A stretch of 64,000 bases of DNA. Source: Leptothoe kymatousa TAU-MAC 1615. GTDB taxonomy: Bacteria > Cyanobacteriota > Cyanobacteriia > Phormidesmidales > Phormidesmidaceae. This document shows positions 45,287 through 54,724 of the stretch, piece by piece (the first letter of the stretch is position 1; each line of letters begins with the position of its first letter). The notes beneath the pieces were generated by a model. It did no database searches. It was not told the DNA's origin and worked only from the letters and a program-made list of their open reading frames with translations. The stretch lies in NCBI RefSeq assembly GCF_018739865.1, contig NZ_JADOER010000003.1, positions 124,001-188,000 of the forward strand, written 5' to 3'. Made by a program: the position numbers and the translations under genes.

Positions 45287-45599
45287 TACTCGATGTGTCC
45301 TTATAAACGCTACGCTCAGCATAGTTAGAGATACAGCCACCAGAGGACGGGTTACGAAAATCGCAACATGCAAAAATTAACGGCTAGGGCAGTGTCAAAG
45401 CTAAAAGTTGGGGTTGGTTAAAGCTCAAGAGTCAAGGGTAAAGCATGACTCTTGAGCTCGTTCTACGCTGCACCCTTTACTGGCCCCATCTTCAGTCCTA
45501 GGCGCGACAGGCCACTGGCTCATGTTCTCCCGTTGTTATTCGCTGTTTTTGATCCTGCGTCGCCAACACAATTTTGTCTCGCTAGGCAACAACTAGGCG
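45287..45599. other. Intergenic region with hairpin
   Basis: It holds the perfect hairpin listed at 45422-45458 and probably the promoter of the exported-protein gene. Nothing else is supported. Confidence 0.4.
45422..45458 (-). terminator. Perfect 13-bp stem hairpin after channel gene
   Basis: AGCTCAAGAGTCA (45422-45434) is exactly complementary to TGACTCTTGAGCT (45446-45458), with an 11-base loop. On the minus strand it is followed by TTTAACC. It is about 140 bases downstream of the ion-channel gene and could be its terminator; the short T-run makes this uncertain. Confidence 0.55.
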
Positions 45600-47030
45600 C
45601 TACAACGTCGGTGATTGTCGAGCAATGATAATCAGGCGATCTGACACCTCTAACACTAAATCGGCGGGCGGATTAACCTGGGTGATGCGCTCATTATTTT
45701 TGGTCGATTCCAGGGCTAACAACAGGGCATCAGACTGTTGTTTTAGATGTTGTGACAAACTCCAACAAGCCTGGCCCACCCAGTGCGACGGCACAGATAT
45801 TTCATAAATTTGGTTACCGCTTTGGACAGTCAACAACTCAGCCAGGGCTTCTACCGAACCTTGATTGCGGGCAGATGTGGCAATCAAATGGCTAGACACC
45901 TCTTCTGTCACAATCACATCATCCACGCCTGCTAATTTGAGTTGCACATCGTTGCGACGATCGAGCAGTTGGGCGCAGGTATAAATCGATGGATTCAGTT
46001 TTTCAATCGTCAGCGCTGCCAAGACCGTGCGTGCATCACGATCTTGATCGGTGCGGGGGTGGGTGGCATCTGCCAATAAAATTGCCCGTGAAGCGTAGGT
46101 AATGCCCACCGTTTCGAGGATATCGATCTTGGTGTAATCCTCAGGATAAAAATAGAGTTGGGACTGATTAAGGCGTTTCAGCTCTTGAAAAGGTTCTTCT
46201 GTATTTTCAACCACAATCACAACGGCACACCGATTCAGATCGCCATCGGCCAATAGTTCTTCCACAATCAGATGGCCGCCCCGGTTCCAACCACAAATCA
46301 CGATATGCTCGCGCAGTTCATCTATTTCCAAGGCTTTGAAGTCCATAAATGTTTCTAGTTTGCGCATCATCACGGCGGAGACCACACCGGTAAATACGGC
46401 GAACGTGGTGAGTCCGCCCATCATCACCATTAGGGCGATGACTTTGCCAATGTCGGTTTGGGGATCGCCGCCAATGGGTTCTCCGGCCACCAGCGATAAA
46501 AAGCTCCACCACATAGCGTCTGGCAAAGAGTCGAGGCGCGGGTTGTAGGGGGCTTCAAATAGATACGTGGCTAGGCCACCGGTCAATACGATCAAGCCAA
46601 TGATCATAAAGACGCCGATTTGTAAGCCTAGGCTAGTTGCGATCGCGCTAGACAACCGCCCCAAACTACGATTCAACAAAATACCCGCCCGCAGCAGCCG
46701 CAATATCCGCAGCAACCGCAGCAACCGAAACGCCGATATCATCGGCATCACAGCTAAAATATCGAGCCAATAGTTGCGCCAAAACCGCCGTTTTTTACGC
46801 GCCACCCAATAGCGCAGACTCAGCTCACAAATAAAAATGCTGGTCAGCCCCGCCTGCCCATGGGTCACCCAGCGCGTGGCCAGACCTCGCGTTTCTAGCA
46901 CCACCTCCAACACCACCAGCGCCACCGACAATAAAATCATCGCCACCAGAGCGATTTCGGTCTGGGGTGCATGGATAAAGCGATCCAGAAAATCCTTAAA
47001 GCGTGAAGTATGGGAGACGCCCACTGGCAT
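45600..47030 (-). CDS. Voltage-sensor-like ion channel with RCK domain
   Basis: A 476-residue inner-membrane channel. Six membrane segments are visible, including an S4-like helix FRLLRLLRILRLLR with Arg at every third position (102, 105, 108, 111, 114). The pore loop, DAMWWSFLSLVAGEPIGGDPQT, sits between S5 and S6, where K+ channels have TVGYGD. Here the filter reads VAGEPIGGD (181-189), so ion selectivity is uncertain. After residue 240 a cytoplasmic RCK/TrkA-N domain (HIVICGWNRGGHLIVEELL) and a TrkA-C-like end follow, suggesting nucleotide or ion gating. Confidence 0.87.
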   Translation of the reverse strand: MPVGVSHTSRFKDFLDRFIHAPQTEIALVAMILLSVALVVLEVVLETRGLATRWVTHGQAGLTSIFICELSLRYWVARKKRRFWRNYWLDILAVMPMISAFRLLRLLRILRLLRAGILLNRSLGRLSSAIATSLGLQIGVFMIIGLIVLTGGLATYLFEAPYNPRLDSLPDAMWWSFLSLVAGEPIGGDPQTDIGKVIALMVMMGGLTTFAVFTGVVSAVMMRKLETFMDFKALEIDELREHIVICGWNRGGHLIVEELLADGDLNRCAVVIVVENTEEPFQELKRLNQSQLYFYPEDYTKIDILETVGITYASRAILLADATHPRTDQDRDARTVLAALTIEKLNPSIYTCAQLLDRRNDVQLKLAGVDDVIVTEEVSSHLIATSARNQGSVEALAELLTVQSGNQIYEISVPSHWVGQACWSLSQHLKQQSDALLLALESTKNNERITQVNPPADLVLEVSDRLIIIARQSPTL

Positions 47031-47298
47031 AGGGTTAGGTTACATATAATTTGGTCAGATCAGCCCCAGCTATTACAAAGATGACCTAGCTATAGACAAG
47101 CAAAACTGGAGCATTAACAATGGGTGGAAGATCGAACACCTAATAAAACATACTGTAGGGAAGCCGTTTACATGCAACAACGCTTCGCCACCTCAACGCA
47201 GTCCATGATCTAAATCAATACAAACTTTTTAGTTCACTTGTATTAACTAAGCGACCTTAGATATCATAGATACTGTCCCCCACTGATGCCTAATTTCA

Positions 47299-48609
47299 AT
47301 GGATAGCGCGGTCACAATTCCAGAAATATTGCCAGGAATTGAGCTGAGTCCAGAGCAGTGGGAGGCGCTGCAGGCCATCGTTGAATTTTTACAGACTCCA
47401 TCTAAGCTATATCTGCTCACAGGCTATGCGGGCACAGGCAAAACCACCCTGCTCCAGGCTCTGGTGACCTATTTGCGCGATCAAGACTGCGACTGGCCGA
47501 TTGTGCTCACCGCCTTTAGCAACAAGGCCACCAAGGTGCTCAAAACCATGTCCGCCCAGTGGGATATTAAGGACGTGGAGTCGGTTACCTGCTGTAGATT
47601 ACTCGGCCTTAAACCCGTGATTGATACTGGCAGCGGCGAACAAATTTTTAAGTCCGTCAGTGACCAACACAATCAGGTGCCCGACTATCGGTTGGTGATC
47701 GTCGATGAATGCTCCATGATTAACCAGGAAATGTGGAAACTCCTGGTGGAAGCCATCTCTCGCTTAGATATTCCCACCCAAATGTTGTTTGTAGGAGATC
47801 CAGCCCAGCTACCGCCCGTGAATGAGACTAAATCCTGCTGCTTTAGCCAAATTATGCACCAGTCTTCTCTCACTCAAATTATTCGCTATGGCGGGGCAAT
47901 TGGGGTAATTGCGGACGATATTCGCCGTAACATTGAGCGACAACGACTGCCCCGGTATGAAAATGACATTAATGAAGGCCGTACCGAAGGCTTTTTTGTA
48001 CTACCAAAAGAGACCTGGCGACAGGTTCTCATTCGCGCATTTACCTGCGAAAAGTATAAAGCCGATCCTAATTATGTCAGGGTTCTCGCGTATACCAATC
48101 ACCGAGTAAAAACGCTCAATCGCTTGATTCGCCAGGCGATTTATGGCGAAGATTTAGAACAGTTTGTCCCCGGGGAGAGACTCATCGCCAACAACCCCTG
48201 CTTAGAAGAGGGTGGCGTCATACTACAGACTTCGGAAGAATGCGAAGTTTTGGAAGTCAAACCGGGAAAAGTAGAGGGTTTGCCCGTGTGGCAGCTGGTC
48301 GTTTATACCGAAGAGGGTAAATTCCAAGACTTAAGTGTCTTGCAAGATATCAGCATGAGTGATTATGAACGCCGCTCACGAGATTATGCGACGAACAAAC
48401 AATGGGAAATCTTTTGGGAATTCAGACAACAGTTTCACGATGTAAACTACGCCTATAGCCTCACAGTCCACAAAAGCCAAGGCTCCACGTTTCAAGATGT
48501 CTTTATTGACCTACCGGATTTGATGCGCAATCCTAAGGACGTAGAACGCAACCAGCTATGTTATGTAGCATTCACACGGGCAGCGAAACGGGTATTTATC
48601 TATCAGTAG
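47299..48609 (+). CDS. RecD/Dda-like superfamily 1 DNA helicase
   Basis: An ATP-dependent 5'-3' helicase-like protein of 436 residues. Motif I is LLTGYAGTGKTTLL (residues about 40-52), followed by motif Ia VLTAFSNKATKVL, motif II VIVDECSMIN, motif III MLFVGDPAQLPPV, and the C-terminal motifs LAYTNHRVKTLNR, SLTVHKSQGSTFQDVFID (motif V) and YVAFTRAAKRV (motif VI). It is small, like phage T4 Dda, and lacks RecD N-terminal parts. It probably acts in replication or repair. No operon partner; the next gene is convergent. Confidence 0.92.
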   Translation: MDSAVTIPEILPGIELSPEQWEALQAIVEFLQTPSKLYLLTGYAGTGKTTLLQALVTYLRDQDCDWPIVLTAFSNKATKVLKTMSAQWDIKDVESVTCCRLLGLKPVIDTGSGEQIFKSVSDQHNQVPDYRLVIVDECSMINQEMWKLLVEAISRLDIPTQMLFVGDPAQLPPVNETKSCCFSQIMHQSSLTQIIRYGGAIGVIADDIRRNIERQRLPRYENDINEGRTEGFFVLPKETWRQVLIRAFTCEKYKADPNYVRVLAYTNHRVKTLNRLIRQAIYGEDLEQFVPGERLIANNPCLEEGGVILQTSEECEVLEVKPGKVEGLPVWQLVVYTEEGKFQDLSVLQDISMSDYERRSRDYATNKQWEIFWEFRQQFHDVNYAYSLTVHKSQGSTFQDVFIDLPDLMRNPKDVERNQLCYVAFTRAAKRVFIYQ

Positions 48610-48623
48610 TTAGCTGCAACCAC

Positions 48624-49202
48624 TTATTGATAAGCGAACTGTTCGGTGGTGCGATCGCAAATTGCCAAAAGGTTCTGAGTCAGGTTGTGACATATATGCC
48701 GTTCAATCAACTGCACCGGCATAGCCAACGGAGGTTGCACCAACAGCTGATACGACAAAATCGTCACCGGCTGATCATCTAACACCGCAGGCTGTAGGGA
48801 CCATTTGCCCATAAACTGCTTAAAATCACCCTCAACCATCGCAAACCCAAGCTCCCTTGGGAATGTTTCAGTCATATCTAAAATGACACGGGCACAGAAT
48901 TTGACATTCAAAAAGCACTGAGCCCCAATCTGCTCTAATCGAATACCACCATCGGGCCGCTCAAGCCGACGACTTAGGGTCAAATTAGGGACAAAATCCG
49001 CTAGACGCTCATAGTCCGTTAAAACTTTCCACACCTGCTCCAAGGACCTAGGAATTTCGACGGTCGCCACAATCTGACGCTGACGGCGAGAAATCTTATC
49101 AGTTTTGATACTGACCTGCTGACTCAAAGAACCGTTCAGTTGAACAACCGAGTCCCTGTCCAAGGCTAAATTGTCACTGCGTGATAAAGCGTCCTGATTC
49201 AC
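48624..49202 (-). CDS. SRPBCC/polyketide cyclase-like protein
   Basis: A 192-residue START/Bet v1-like protein of the cyclase/dehydrase family. The fold signature is RQIVATVEIPRSLEQVWKVLTDYERLADFVPNLTLSRRLERPDGGIRLEQIG, followed by the beta-sheet with F.MVEGDFKQFMGKWSLQP and the C-terminal long helix VQLIERHICHNLTQNLLAICDRT. Such proteins bind lipids or hydrophobic molecules in the cytoplasm and are common in photosynthetic organisms. The first 40 residues are a polar extension. The ligand is unknown. It ends 14 bases after the convergent helicase. Confidence 0.88.
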   Translation of the reverse strand: MNQDALSRSDNLALDRDSVVQLNGSLSQQVSIKTDKISRRQRQIVATVEIPRSLEQVWKVLTDYERLADFVPNLTLSRRLERPDGGIRLEQIGAQCFLNVKFCARVILDMTETFPRELGFAMVEGDFKQFMGKWSLQPAVLDDQPVTILSYQLLVQPPLAMPVQLIERHICHNLTQNLLAICDRTTEQFAYQ

Positions 49203-49716
49203 AACTACCTACACCTATTAAGACAGCTATACAATCACTAGGTATTCATTCCTAGTAGCTTAACCCATCTACAATCAATAATCCTATCGTCTAGAGAAAA
49301 TATCAGCTTTTCCTAGGTATAGACATCCCATAGCTAGCAAATAGTTATCTAGCCACGCACCATGTCGCGGACCTTCAGACAGATTAGACAGATGGCTCTT
49401 TCGTAGAGTGCCCAGCCCACAAAAACTTTATCCCCACAATAGTTAGGCATTGCATAAAGACTCACCATTACATAGCTGCCATATCTATATATATGTATGC
49501 CAAATCCTGCATACATATATATAGATATAGAACTGCTCTATTTGGACAGGAATAGCTCCCCCTACCCGCCTAGTAATCCAACGCTGACAATCCTCACCAG
49601 GATTACTTCGACCTAAGCCACCAGCCATAAAGCAACGGTTTCAGACTTTGCCTCAACCTTTAAGATGGACAAGTATTAATTGCTGTCCCAGCAACTACCC
49701 ACTCCGGAGTAATACC
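49203..49716. other. Divergent intergenic region upstream of gshA
   Basis: About 510 bases between the SRPBCC gene and gshA, without coding sequence. Its main feature is the 20-bp perfect palindrome listed at 49481-49528. The gshA frame can be read back to 49648, but conservation starts at the GTG at 49717. Confidence 0.45.
49481..49528. repeat. Perfect 20-bp inverted repeat, TA-rich
   Basis: ATATCTATATATATGTATGC (49481-49500) is exactly complementary to 49509-49528, with the 8-base loop CAAATCCT. It lies in a divergent promoter region, not after a gene. A smaller related palindrome is at 51624-51653. Confidence 0.85.
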
Positions 49717-50865
49717 GTGCTGCTGTCAAAAGGTTTTGAAGTCGAAATGTACACTGGACAGACCGATGGTGAAATCATTGGTCTATCTGACACGATTGCC
49801 AAATCACTCAGTGGTTTTGTTCGGGAGCCCGATAGTCGCAACGTTGAATACACGACGCCTCCACTACAGCAATATGAGCAGCTGCTTTGTGAACTCGTCT
49901 CTCCCCGCCGTCGCTTACGCAAATTCCTCCGAAACCTGAACCCCCATTACACAATTTTGCCTGGCAGCACCCTATCCACAGGTAATAGCAAGGTCTTCAA
50001 TCGTTCCGATCCACAAAATCCCTACCACGGATACATTGAAAACACCTATGGCACCAATGTAGTCACGGCCAGTATTCACATTAACCTCGGCATTACGGAT
50101 CCAGAAGACTTGATCCGAGCTTGCCGCCTCGTCAGAGCCGAAGCTCCATTAATCCTGGCCCTTAGCGCCTCCTCTCCATTTCTCGACAATCAAGTCACGG
50201 GCTACCATTCCACCCGCTGGCATCTCTTTCCCCAAACACCGGCCAGCGTTCCCCTATTTGAAAGTCACCAGCACTTTATTGATTGGACAGAAGAGCAGTT
50301 AAAACTAGGCACAATGCAAAACGTACGGCACCTATGGACTTCCGTACGACCCAATGGCGACTGCCGCCCCTATAAACTCAATCGATTAGAAGTCAGAATT
50401 TCGGATTTAGTCACTGACCCCATCCACCTTTTAGCCATTACGGCATTACTCGAAGCCAGATTGCTACAGCTCCAGCGCAATCCCAGCTTAGATCCCTTAG
50501 TCTCTAGCCGATTGCCCAACCAAAGTCGTCATAGCGATCTGCTTGAAATTATTGACTACAACGAAAAACAGGTTGCTAAAGATAGCCTCAATGCCCAGCT
50601 ACGCAATTGGCACGATGGCCAACCGATTAATGCCACCGACTGGATAACCCAAATCTATGACGAGGTCCTCCCCATAGCCAAAGAGCATGGTATTGCCTGC
50701 TTCCTAACGCCGATTCGCCAAATCCTTAGGGAAGGCAACCAAGCCCAAAACTGGATTAAACAGATCCAAGCTGGCGCCGACATTTCCCAAATCATGACCC
50801 AAACAGTGGAAATTATGGAGCGCCAAGAGCAAGCACTACAAAGCGATCTTTGTCAGCCGGCTTAA
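49717..50865 (+). CDS. gshA: Glutamate-cysteine ligase, cyanobacterial type
   Basis: Catalyses the first and rate-limiting step of glutathione synthesis, joining glutamate and cysteine with ATP. The protein (382 residues from GTG 49717, with GGAGT seven bases upstream) begins LLSKGFEVEMYTGQTDGEIIGLSD and continues SLSGFVREPDSRNVEYTTPPLQQYE, the typical N terminus of the cyanobacterial GshA family. Later features are HYTILPGSTLS, GTNVVTASIHINLGI, LILALSASSPFLDNQVTGYHSTRW and RLEVRISDLVTDP. Upstream codons to 49648 do not fit the family and are excluded. It stands alone. Confidence 0.93.
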   Translation: MLLSKGFEVEMYTGQTDGEIIGLSDTIAKSLSGFVREPDSRNVEYTTPPLQQYEQLLCELVSPRRRLRKFLRNLNPHYTILPGSTLSTGNSKVFNRSDPQNPYHGYIENTYGTNVVTASIHINLGITDPEDLIRACRLVRAEAPLILALSASSPFLDNQVTGYHSTRWHLFPQTPASVPLFESHQHFIDWTEEQLKLGTMQNVRHLWTSVRPNGDCRPYKLNRLEVRISDLVTDPIHLLAITALLEARLLQLQRNPSLDPLVSSRLPNQSRHSDLLEIIDYNEKQVAKDSLNAQLRNWHDGQPINATDWITQIYDEVLPIAKEHGIACFLTPIRQILREGNQAQNWIKQIQAGADISQIMTQTVEIMERQEQALQSDLCQPA

Positions 50866-51079
50866 GGCAATCAGGATCTCGTCGCCTTAACCAATTGACC
50901 CAGGAGCTAGACCACAATCAGATCCATACTTCCTAACATCAGGACAGTAAAAAATTGGTCACACTCTACAATCTATTGCGATTGATTAGAAACTCCTATA
51001 TAAAACCCTCCTAGAATGATCCTGAAGAAGCCCAAATCACGGTTTCGCGTAGACGTATTCGACCATTAGCAACATATCG

Positions 51080-51562
51080 ATGCCCAAAATTGTTCTTGTC
51101 AACCCAGAGATTCCACCCAACACCGGCAATATTGCCCGTACCTGCGCAGCTACAGCGACTGAACTACATCTGGTGGAACCTTTGGGCTTCGAACTTAGCG
51201 ATCGCTACCTCAAACGAGCTGGCTTAGATTATTGGCCCCATGTCAACCTACAAGTCCACCCCTCGTTAGAAAGCTTCTGCGACTACCAGCAAGCTATCGG
51301 CGGTCGCCTGATTGGATTCACCACCAAAAGCTCATATAGCTATGTAGAAATTAAGTATCAAGTCGATGACTGGCTATTATTTGGCAGTGAAAGTCAAGGA
51401 CTACCAGCGTCATTTTTAGAAACCTGCACATATAGGGCCAAAATTCCCATGCCCCATGACAGCGTTCGTAGCCTGAACCTATCAGTCAGTGCAGCAGTTG
51501 GCCTATTCGAAGCACTTCGACAGCTGGGCCAGTTAGATTCAAGCGCCCCCAAGGCCACTTAA
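51080..51562 (+). CDS. trmL: tRNA (cytidine(34)-2'-O)-methyltransferase
   Basis: SPOUT-class enzyme that 2'-O-methylates the wobble base of tRNA-Leu species using S-adenosylmethionine. The 160-residue length is typical. It begins IVLVNPEIPPNTGNIARTCAATATELHLVEPLGF, has the SAM-binding knot segments LLFGSESQGLP and IPMPHDSVRSLNLSVSAAVGLFEALRQ, which form the trefoil knot. The gene is complete and has no close partner. Confidence 0.95.
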   Translation: MPKIVLVNPEIPPNTGNIARTCAATATELHLVEPLGFELSDRYLKRAGLDYWPHVNLQVHPSLESFCDYQQAIGGRLIGFTTKSSYSYVEIKYQVDDWLLFGSESQGLPASFLETCTYRAKIPMPHDSVRSLNLSVSAAVGLFEALRQLGQLDSSAPKAT

Positions 51563-52343
51563 TACATAGCAAGTTTTGCCATAGGAAACCCCTGGCAACG
51601 GCTTTCCCAATCAAGGGGTAAGACTATATATCTATGAACCTATAGATATATAGAGAGAGGTTACGACATAACAACTCTCTGGTTTTACAACTACCCAGTC
51701 CGCTACAATCGCGCAGGTTCAAAAAATACTCAAGAGTGCTCAGCTGCCAATGTTCCAGAGTTTGGGGATAACGCTTTTTCTCCCCTAATCTCTTCAAGAC
51801 AGTCACGTAAGCTACAAACAAAGTACTTTTGCGATAAAAATTTCCTATGACGGCTAAGGAATAATTTAGGTGAACCCCACTGTAAATCCCCAAAACACTT
51901 GGGAAATATAGGTAACGAGCCGTTTAAGGTATCTACCCAAGCCAACACTCCATCCCGGGAACATGCAGCCCATTGCAGCCAGAAAACCTATTTTTATTGT
52001 CTTTTACTCAAAAGCTAGAAGTCTTGGCTACAAAAGGATTTAGTACCTTCCGGAAAAGCACTCTAAACCGTTGTCAAAATAAAAATCCATAGCAAATTTA
52101 ATTTCATGTTGATTTTCGAGAATCCAGTGGAACTTGATTTCTACGGGATTGATCTTTTGATTAAGTCGTGTAAACTTGCCTAAGTTGGGTATGAAGAGTG
52201 CTTGCATACTGAAAGGCTTTTTTTCTCGGTGCTGTATCTCATCTACCTGATTCAACTTGTAGTTAATGGCCCTTGATCGGTCAACTGCATAGGGACACGT
52301 CTGTTTCGAACAGTTGAACGCTGGTCACTTAGGAGGTTATTCC
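51563..52343. other. Gene-free region upstream of the M23 peptidase
   Basis: Nearly 800 bases with no supportable gene. Features seen: the TA-rich inverted repeat listed separately, and a weak GTATG/CATAC hairpin (52189-52193, 52205-52209) followed after some bases by seven T residues (52218-52224), possibly an attenuator-like element in the peptidase leader. Minus-strand frames at 51624-51948 and 52040-52255 lack ribosome binding sites and recognisable features; the latter needs a TTG start. Confidence 0.4.
51624..51653. repeat. TA-rich inverted repeat after trmL
   Basis: CTATATATCTAT (51624-51635) is exactly complementary to ATAGATATATAG (51642-51653), with a 6-base loop. It shares the TATATATCTAT core with the larger palindrome at 49481-49528. 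No T-run follows, so its role is unclear. Confidence 0.75.
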
Positions 52344-54275
52344 TTGAAACGAGCAAATTCTCAGGAGCCCAAGTCTGAAATCAGTCATTCATGTTTTTTG
52401 GACATGATTTCTGAGACTGAGCAAGCTCCGTCTGGAAACGCTGGCAGAACAAAATCTGCTGCCATGCTGGGACTTGCACTTTCATTTGGTGCATCTGGAG
52501 TTTTATTCGCTGACAGTGAAGCAACCGCAGCGGTTGGATCTTTTGAAGTCAATCAGTCCGAAGCTTCAAGCGAATCACCCCAGCTACCATCTGTCTTAGG
52601 AAGTCAGCTGGAACGGTCTTCAGTAAACAGCCAGGGCTTGACTGTGTATCACACGGTTGAGCAAGGTGATAGCCTGTGGCAAATTGCCAAGGATCACCAG
52701 GTTGAAATTCAAGATATCAAGGTTGCTAATAGCATTTCTCCTGATGCAACGCTTCAGGTTGGTCAGGTTATTAAGGTTCCGGGCGAGGAAGCAGGTGGTC
52801 CTACTTTGGTGTCCTTGCTGCCCGGCATTCAGACAAACGAACAAAGCCAAGGCCAAGCGCCTAGCCTTGAGCGTTTGCTAGCAACTATCCCAGATGCTGA
52901 AAGCAGTGCTCCTGCAATTGCAGAGGCATCAGAATTATCTGACGCTGTAGAAGAACCAGTCGTCGTCGCAACTGAAGAGCTTACTGGCGATGTATCGCTG
53001 CGCTCTGCGGGGATCGTTTCTCAGTCAGATGGATTTCAGGCGGACCTTCAACAGCTAGCGGTACGCAATACCGATACCGAGCAAATTGAAGTAACAGCAG
53101 CTTCTGTCGAAGCAGAGGAAGTCTCCATTGATGCGGTTGAAGTTGATAGCGCTCAACCGGCAGCATCTTTTGATGAAGATGATTCTGCGATCGCAGGCTA
53201 CGAGATTCGTCCTGGAGACACCGTAGAAAATATTGCTACAACCCTAGGTACCACGGCCGAAGAGCTGGCAGATGTGAATGGCCTAGAAAATCCCGACTTT
53301 ATTGTCGCCGGCGAAACCCTGGCAGTTCCCGAAGACACAGCCAATGTGCTGGTTGCTTCGGAAGAGCTAGCTGACAATTCCGTAGAGGCTTCTACAGAAT
53401 TAGCAGCGGCAGGCATCGGTGGATTTGACGGCACTCGTTTGGCGCGTCTCCAATCTACGGTTGAACGCCCCATCAACGTTCCCACCACTATGCAGCGACT
53501 GCGTGGTGACGAAGCCACCAGTTTGATTGAATCTGCGTTGGAAGTGGACGCCGAGGAAACAGCCGAAGTTATTCAGGTTGAAGATCCCTACACGGCAGAC
53601 TTGTTGGCAGACATTGGCTCTGCGCAGCAGCTTAACGCTAGTTCCACTCAAGAAGAGGAGCTAGTTGCCGTCAGGCAAACGGCATCGGTCGGAAGTACCG
53701 TCGTCAATCCTGAATTTGTAGGTGGTACCCAAGCCAGTGATATCGCTGAAAAGCGAGCTGAGCTTCTTGCTGCCGCACCACTGGATCCCAGTGCTTACGT
53801 CTCTTCCCCCGCTCCATCAACTGGGCAAGTGGTTTCCCCAGAGATGCCCATTCTGCCCTCTGCAGATGAATATCTGCCAGAAGCGCCAGATTACTTTAAC
53901 GGCTATATTTGGCCCACCAGAGGCACACTAACGTCTGGCTATGGCTGGCGTTGGGGTCGTATGCACCGTGGCATTGATGTGGCCGGTCCTGTTGGCACTC
54001 CCATTGTTTCTGCCGCAGCAGGCGTTGTTGAGCGTGCTGGTTGGAACTCCGGTGGTTACGGTAACTTGGTTGAGGTTCGTCACGCCGACGGCAGTATGAC
54101 TCGTTATGCCCACAACAGCAGAATCGTTGTCAGACCTGGTCAGCGTGTAAATCAAGGCCAGCACATTGCCGATATGGGTAGTACTGGCTACAGTACTGGT
54201 CCTCACCTACACTTTGAGGTCCACATGCCCGAGCAAGGCACTGTGAATCCGATGGCGATGCTACCTAATCGCTAG
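52344..54275 (+). CDS. LysM/M23 peptidoglycan DD-metalloendopeptidase family protein
   Basis: Exported cell-wall protein of 643 residues. The start is TTG 52344, set by AGGAGG seven bases upstream. A hydrophobic segment (AAMLGLALSFGASGVLFAD, about residues 38-56) acts as signal or anchor. The first LysM domain is YHTVEQGDSLWQIAKDHQVEIQ.... The second is YEIRPGDTVENIATTLGTTAEELADVNG.... Between and after them are acidic linkers. The C-terminal M23 domain has GYGWRWGRMHRGIDVAGPVGTPI (His and Asp zinc ligands), RYAHNSRIVV and GPHLHFEVHM (His-x-His). It may cleave peptide cross-links or activate amidases, as NlpD/EnvC-like proteins do. A strong terminator follows. Confidence 0.93.
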   Translation: MKRANSQEPKSEISHSCFLDMISETEQAPSGNAGRTKSAAMLGLALSFGASGVLFADSEATAAVGSFEVNQSEASSESPQLPSVLGSQLERSSVNSQGLTVYHTVEQGDSLWQIAKDHQVEIQDIKVANSISPDATLQVGQVIKVPGEEAGGPTLVSLLPGIQTNEQSQGQAPSLERLLATIPDAESSAPAIAEASELSDAVEEPVVVATEELTGDVSLRSAGIVSQSDGFQADLQQLAVRNTDTEQIEVTAASVEAEEVSIDAVEVDSAQPAASFDEDDSAIAGYEIRPGDTVENIATTLGTTAEELADVNGLENPDFIVAGETLAVPEDTANVLVASEELADNSVEASTELAAAGIGGFDGTRLARLQSTVERPINVPTTMQRLRGDEATSLIESALEVDAEETAEVIQVEDPYTADLLADIGSAQQLNASSTQEEELVAVRQTASVGSTVVNPEFVGGTQASDIAEKRAELLAAAPLDPSAYVSSPAPSTGQVVSPEMPILPSADEYLPEAPDYFNGYIWPTRGTLTSGYGWRWGRMHRGIDVAGPVGTPIVSAAAGVVERAGWNSGGYGNLVEVRHADGSMTRYAHNSRIVVRPGQRVNQGQHIADMGSTGYSTGPHLHFEVHMPEQGTVNPMAMLPNR

Positions 54276-54300
54276 GAAGACCACAAAGACTATTTGCTTA

Positions 54301-54338
54301 AAGTGCTGACTTACCTAAAAGTAAGTCAGCACTTTTTA
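54301..54338 (+). terminator. Rho-independent terminator of the M23 peptidase gene
   Basis: AAGTGCTGACTTAC (54301-54314) pairs perfectly with GTAAGTCAGCACTT (54321-54334) around CTAAAA, and a T-rich run follows (TTTTATTT). Confidence 0.92.
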
Positions 54339-54434
54339 TTTGCAGCACCATGCAGAAATCAAATGGTTTCCTGTGGAGTTCCTTGACATTTCGTGATAAA
54401 TTTAATTAGTTGCTGAATGTAAAGCGACGCAACC

Positions 54435-54506
54435 GGCTCAGTAGCTCAGTGGTAGAGCAGGGGACTCATAAGCCCTTGGTCACGTGTTCAAATCACGTCT
54501 GAGCCA
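54435..54506 (+). tRNA. tRNA with CAT anticodon (Met elongator or lysidine-modified Ile)
   Basis: A 72-nt cloverleaf. The acceptor stem is GGCTCAG (54435-54441) with CTGAGCC (54499-54505), discriminator A, and no encoded CCA. The D arm GCTCAGTGGTAGAGC, anticodon loop CTCATAA and T arm with GTTCAAATC are clear. The CAT anticodon is used by elongator Met and by tRNA-Ile2, in which C34 becomes lysidine. The anticodon-arm context (GGGGACTCATAAGCCCTTGGTC) resembles bacterial tRNA-Ile2, but this cannot be settled from sequence alone. It is not the initiator: the three GC pairs and the acceptor mismatch are missing. Confidence 0.93.
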
Positions 54507-54724
54507 TTTACCTAGTTTGTCCTTATCATGGTTTCAATGAAACTGTGATAGTTTGATTACGCACTCCATTGTCCCTTGCTAAGGAGATGGTTTGTTTATA
54601 TGGTCCTGGTTAAGGCTTGCATCAGCCATGGGGTGTTGATGTTGAACAATTGCCTGGAAAAACCGGAAACCATAGAATTGGGTAGTTTGCATAGCCATCA
54701 ACTAAATTTCTAGGAGACATACGG

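Noticed and set aside
52040..52255. 71-residue minus-strand frame upstream of the M23 gene
   Set aside because: Needs a TTG start without ribosome binding site; sequence looks protein-like in part, but nothing supports expression.
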